Below, in pieces: positions 5,683 to 5,815 of a stretch of 5,815 nt of DNA. Origin of the DNA: Deltaproteobacteria bacterium (GTDB lineage Bacteria; Desulfobacterota; Desulfobacteria; Desulfobacterales; C00003060). Each line of letters opens with the position of its first letter. Positions within the stretch are counted from its first letter, which is position 1. Where the stretch lies: assembly GCA_019309245.1 (NCBI GenBank), contig JAFDGP010000171.1, positions 1-5,815 on the forward strand. Reading direction: 5' to 3'. The translations under genes and the position numbers were made by a program. Under the pieces are notes generated by a model, which worked only from the letters and a program-made list of their open reading frames with translations, had not been told where the DNA came from and did not search any database.

Positions 5683-5815
5683 TGTCAATCAGCGACCACC
5701 ACCCAAATCCACCGCCCAAAAAACGAAGATCGGACTCTTATGGCATGATTGCAGCGTGTTGAACAAAAACGCTGGTTGAAACCCTTCACTTGGCTTCAGC
5801 GTGGGCAGATCCATT
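5683..5815. other. Downstream flank with no confident gene
   Basis: Three related hexamers occur here: CAGCGT (5752-5757), its complement ACGCTG (5769-5774) and CAGCGT again (5798-5803), so two alternative 6-bp hairpins are possible. Neither is followed by a T run. A 26-codon frame starts at ATG 5682, overlapping the cyclase stop as TGATG, and ends at TGA 5760-5762; the same frame then stays open to the edge. On the minus strand a frame is open from the edge to a stop at 5691-5689 (41 codons from ATG 5814). Neither has a recognisable product. Confidence 0.4.

Noticed and set aside
5689..5814. Minus-strand 41-codon frame containing FLFNTL, reminiscent of the HFLFNTLN box of LytS-type kinases
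   Set aside because: The context does not fit: the frame ends about 21 codons later with no ATPase domain, the key His is absent, and composition is not distinctive. It cannot be excluded as the tail of a gene beyond the edge.
1..5815. CRISPR array, rRNA genes, phage or toxin-antitoxin module
   Set aside because: No regularly spaced repeats, rRNA-like sequence or paired small genes of these kinds were seen on either strand.

Overview
The window looks like chromosome from a moderately GC-rich Gram-negative bacterium. A sulfate-reducer-like Desulfobacterota (Desulfobacterales) source is my best guess. It rests on the style of the partial GAF-containing kinase, the REC-cyclase architecture and the dispersed palindromic DNA, and no marker gene confirms it. 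Three complete genes and one edge-truncated gene can be supported.

Layout: (1) 1-554, minus strand: N-terminal 184 codons of a GAF-type protein, probably a sensor histidine kinase, running off the left edge. (2) 555-1351: a gene-poor 797-base region between divergent genes. It holds a 196-bp palindromic, MITE-like element (640-835) with imperfect terminal inverted repeats, flanked by a perfect 5-base direct repeat ATTCC. A 13-bp inverted repeat (949-1031) and a bulged stem-loop (1099-1158) follow. (3) 1352-3373, plus strand: complete transketolase (tkt) with a GTG start and a strong Shine-Dalgarno. (4) 3425-4417, minus strand: complete biotin-protein ligase/biotin repressor (birA), convergent with tkt across a 51-base gap. 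(5) 4418-4689: divergent intergenic region with a 15-base palindrome and a spaced direct repeat. (6) 4690-5682, plus strand: response-regulator receiver domain fused to a class III nucleotidyl cyclase whose residues match the Lys/Thr (class IIIb) adenylyl cyclase pattern. (7) 5683-5815: no confident gene.

The genes do not form one operon: orientations are minus, plus, minus, plus, and each complete gene has its own ribosome binding site. Transketolase serves sugar-phosphate metabolism and BirA biotinylates carboxylases. The two end genes belong to signalling: a phosphorylation-responsive cyclase that would make cAMP and an unrelated or possibly related sensor kinase about 4 kb away. No complete new multi-gene system is visible. 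The most notable items are the palindromic element with its apparent target-site duplication and the compact REC-class IIIb cyclase.
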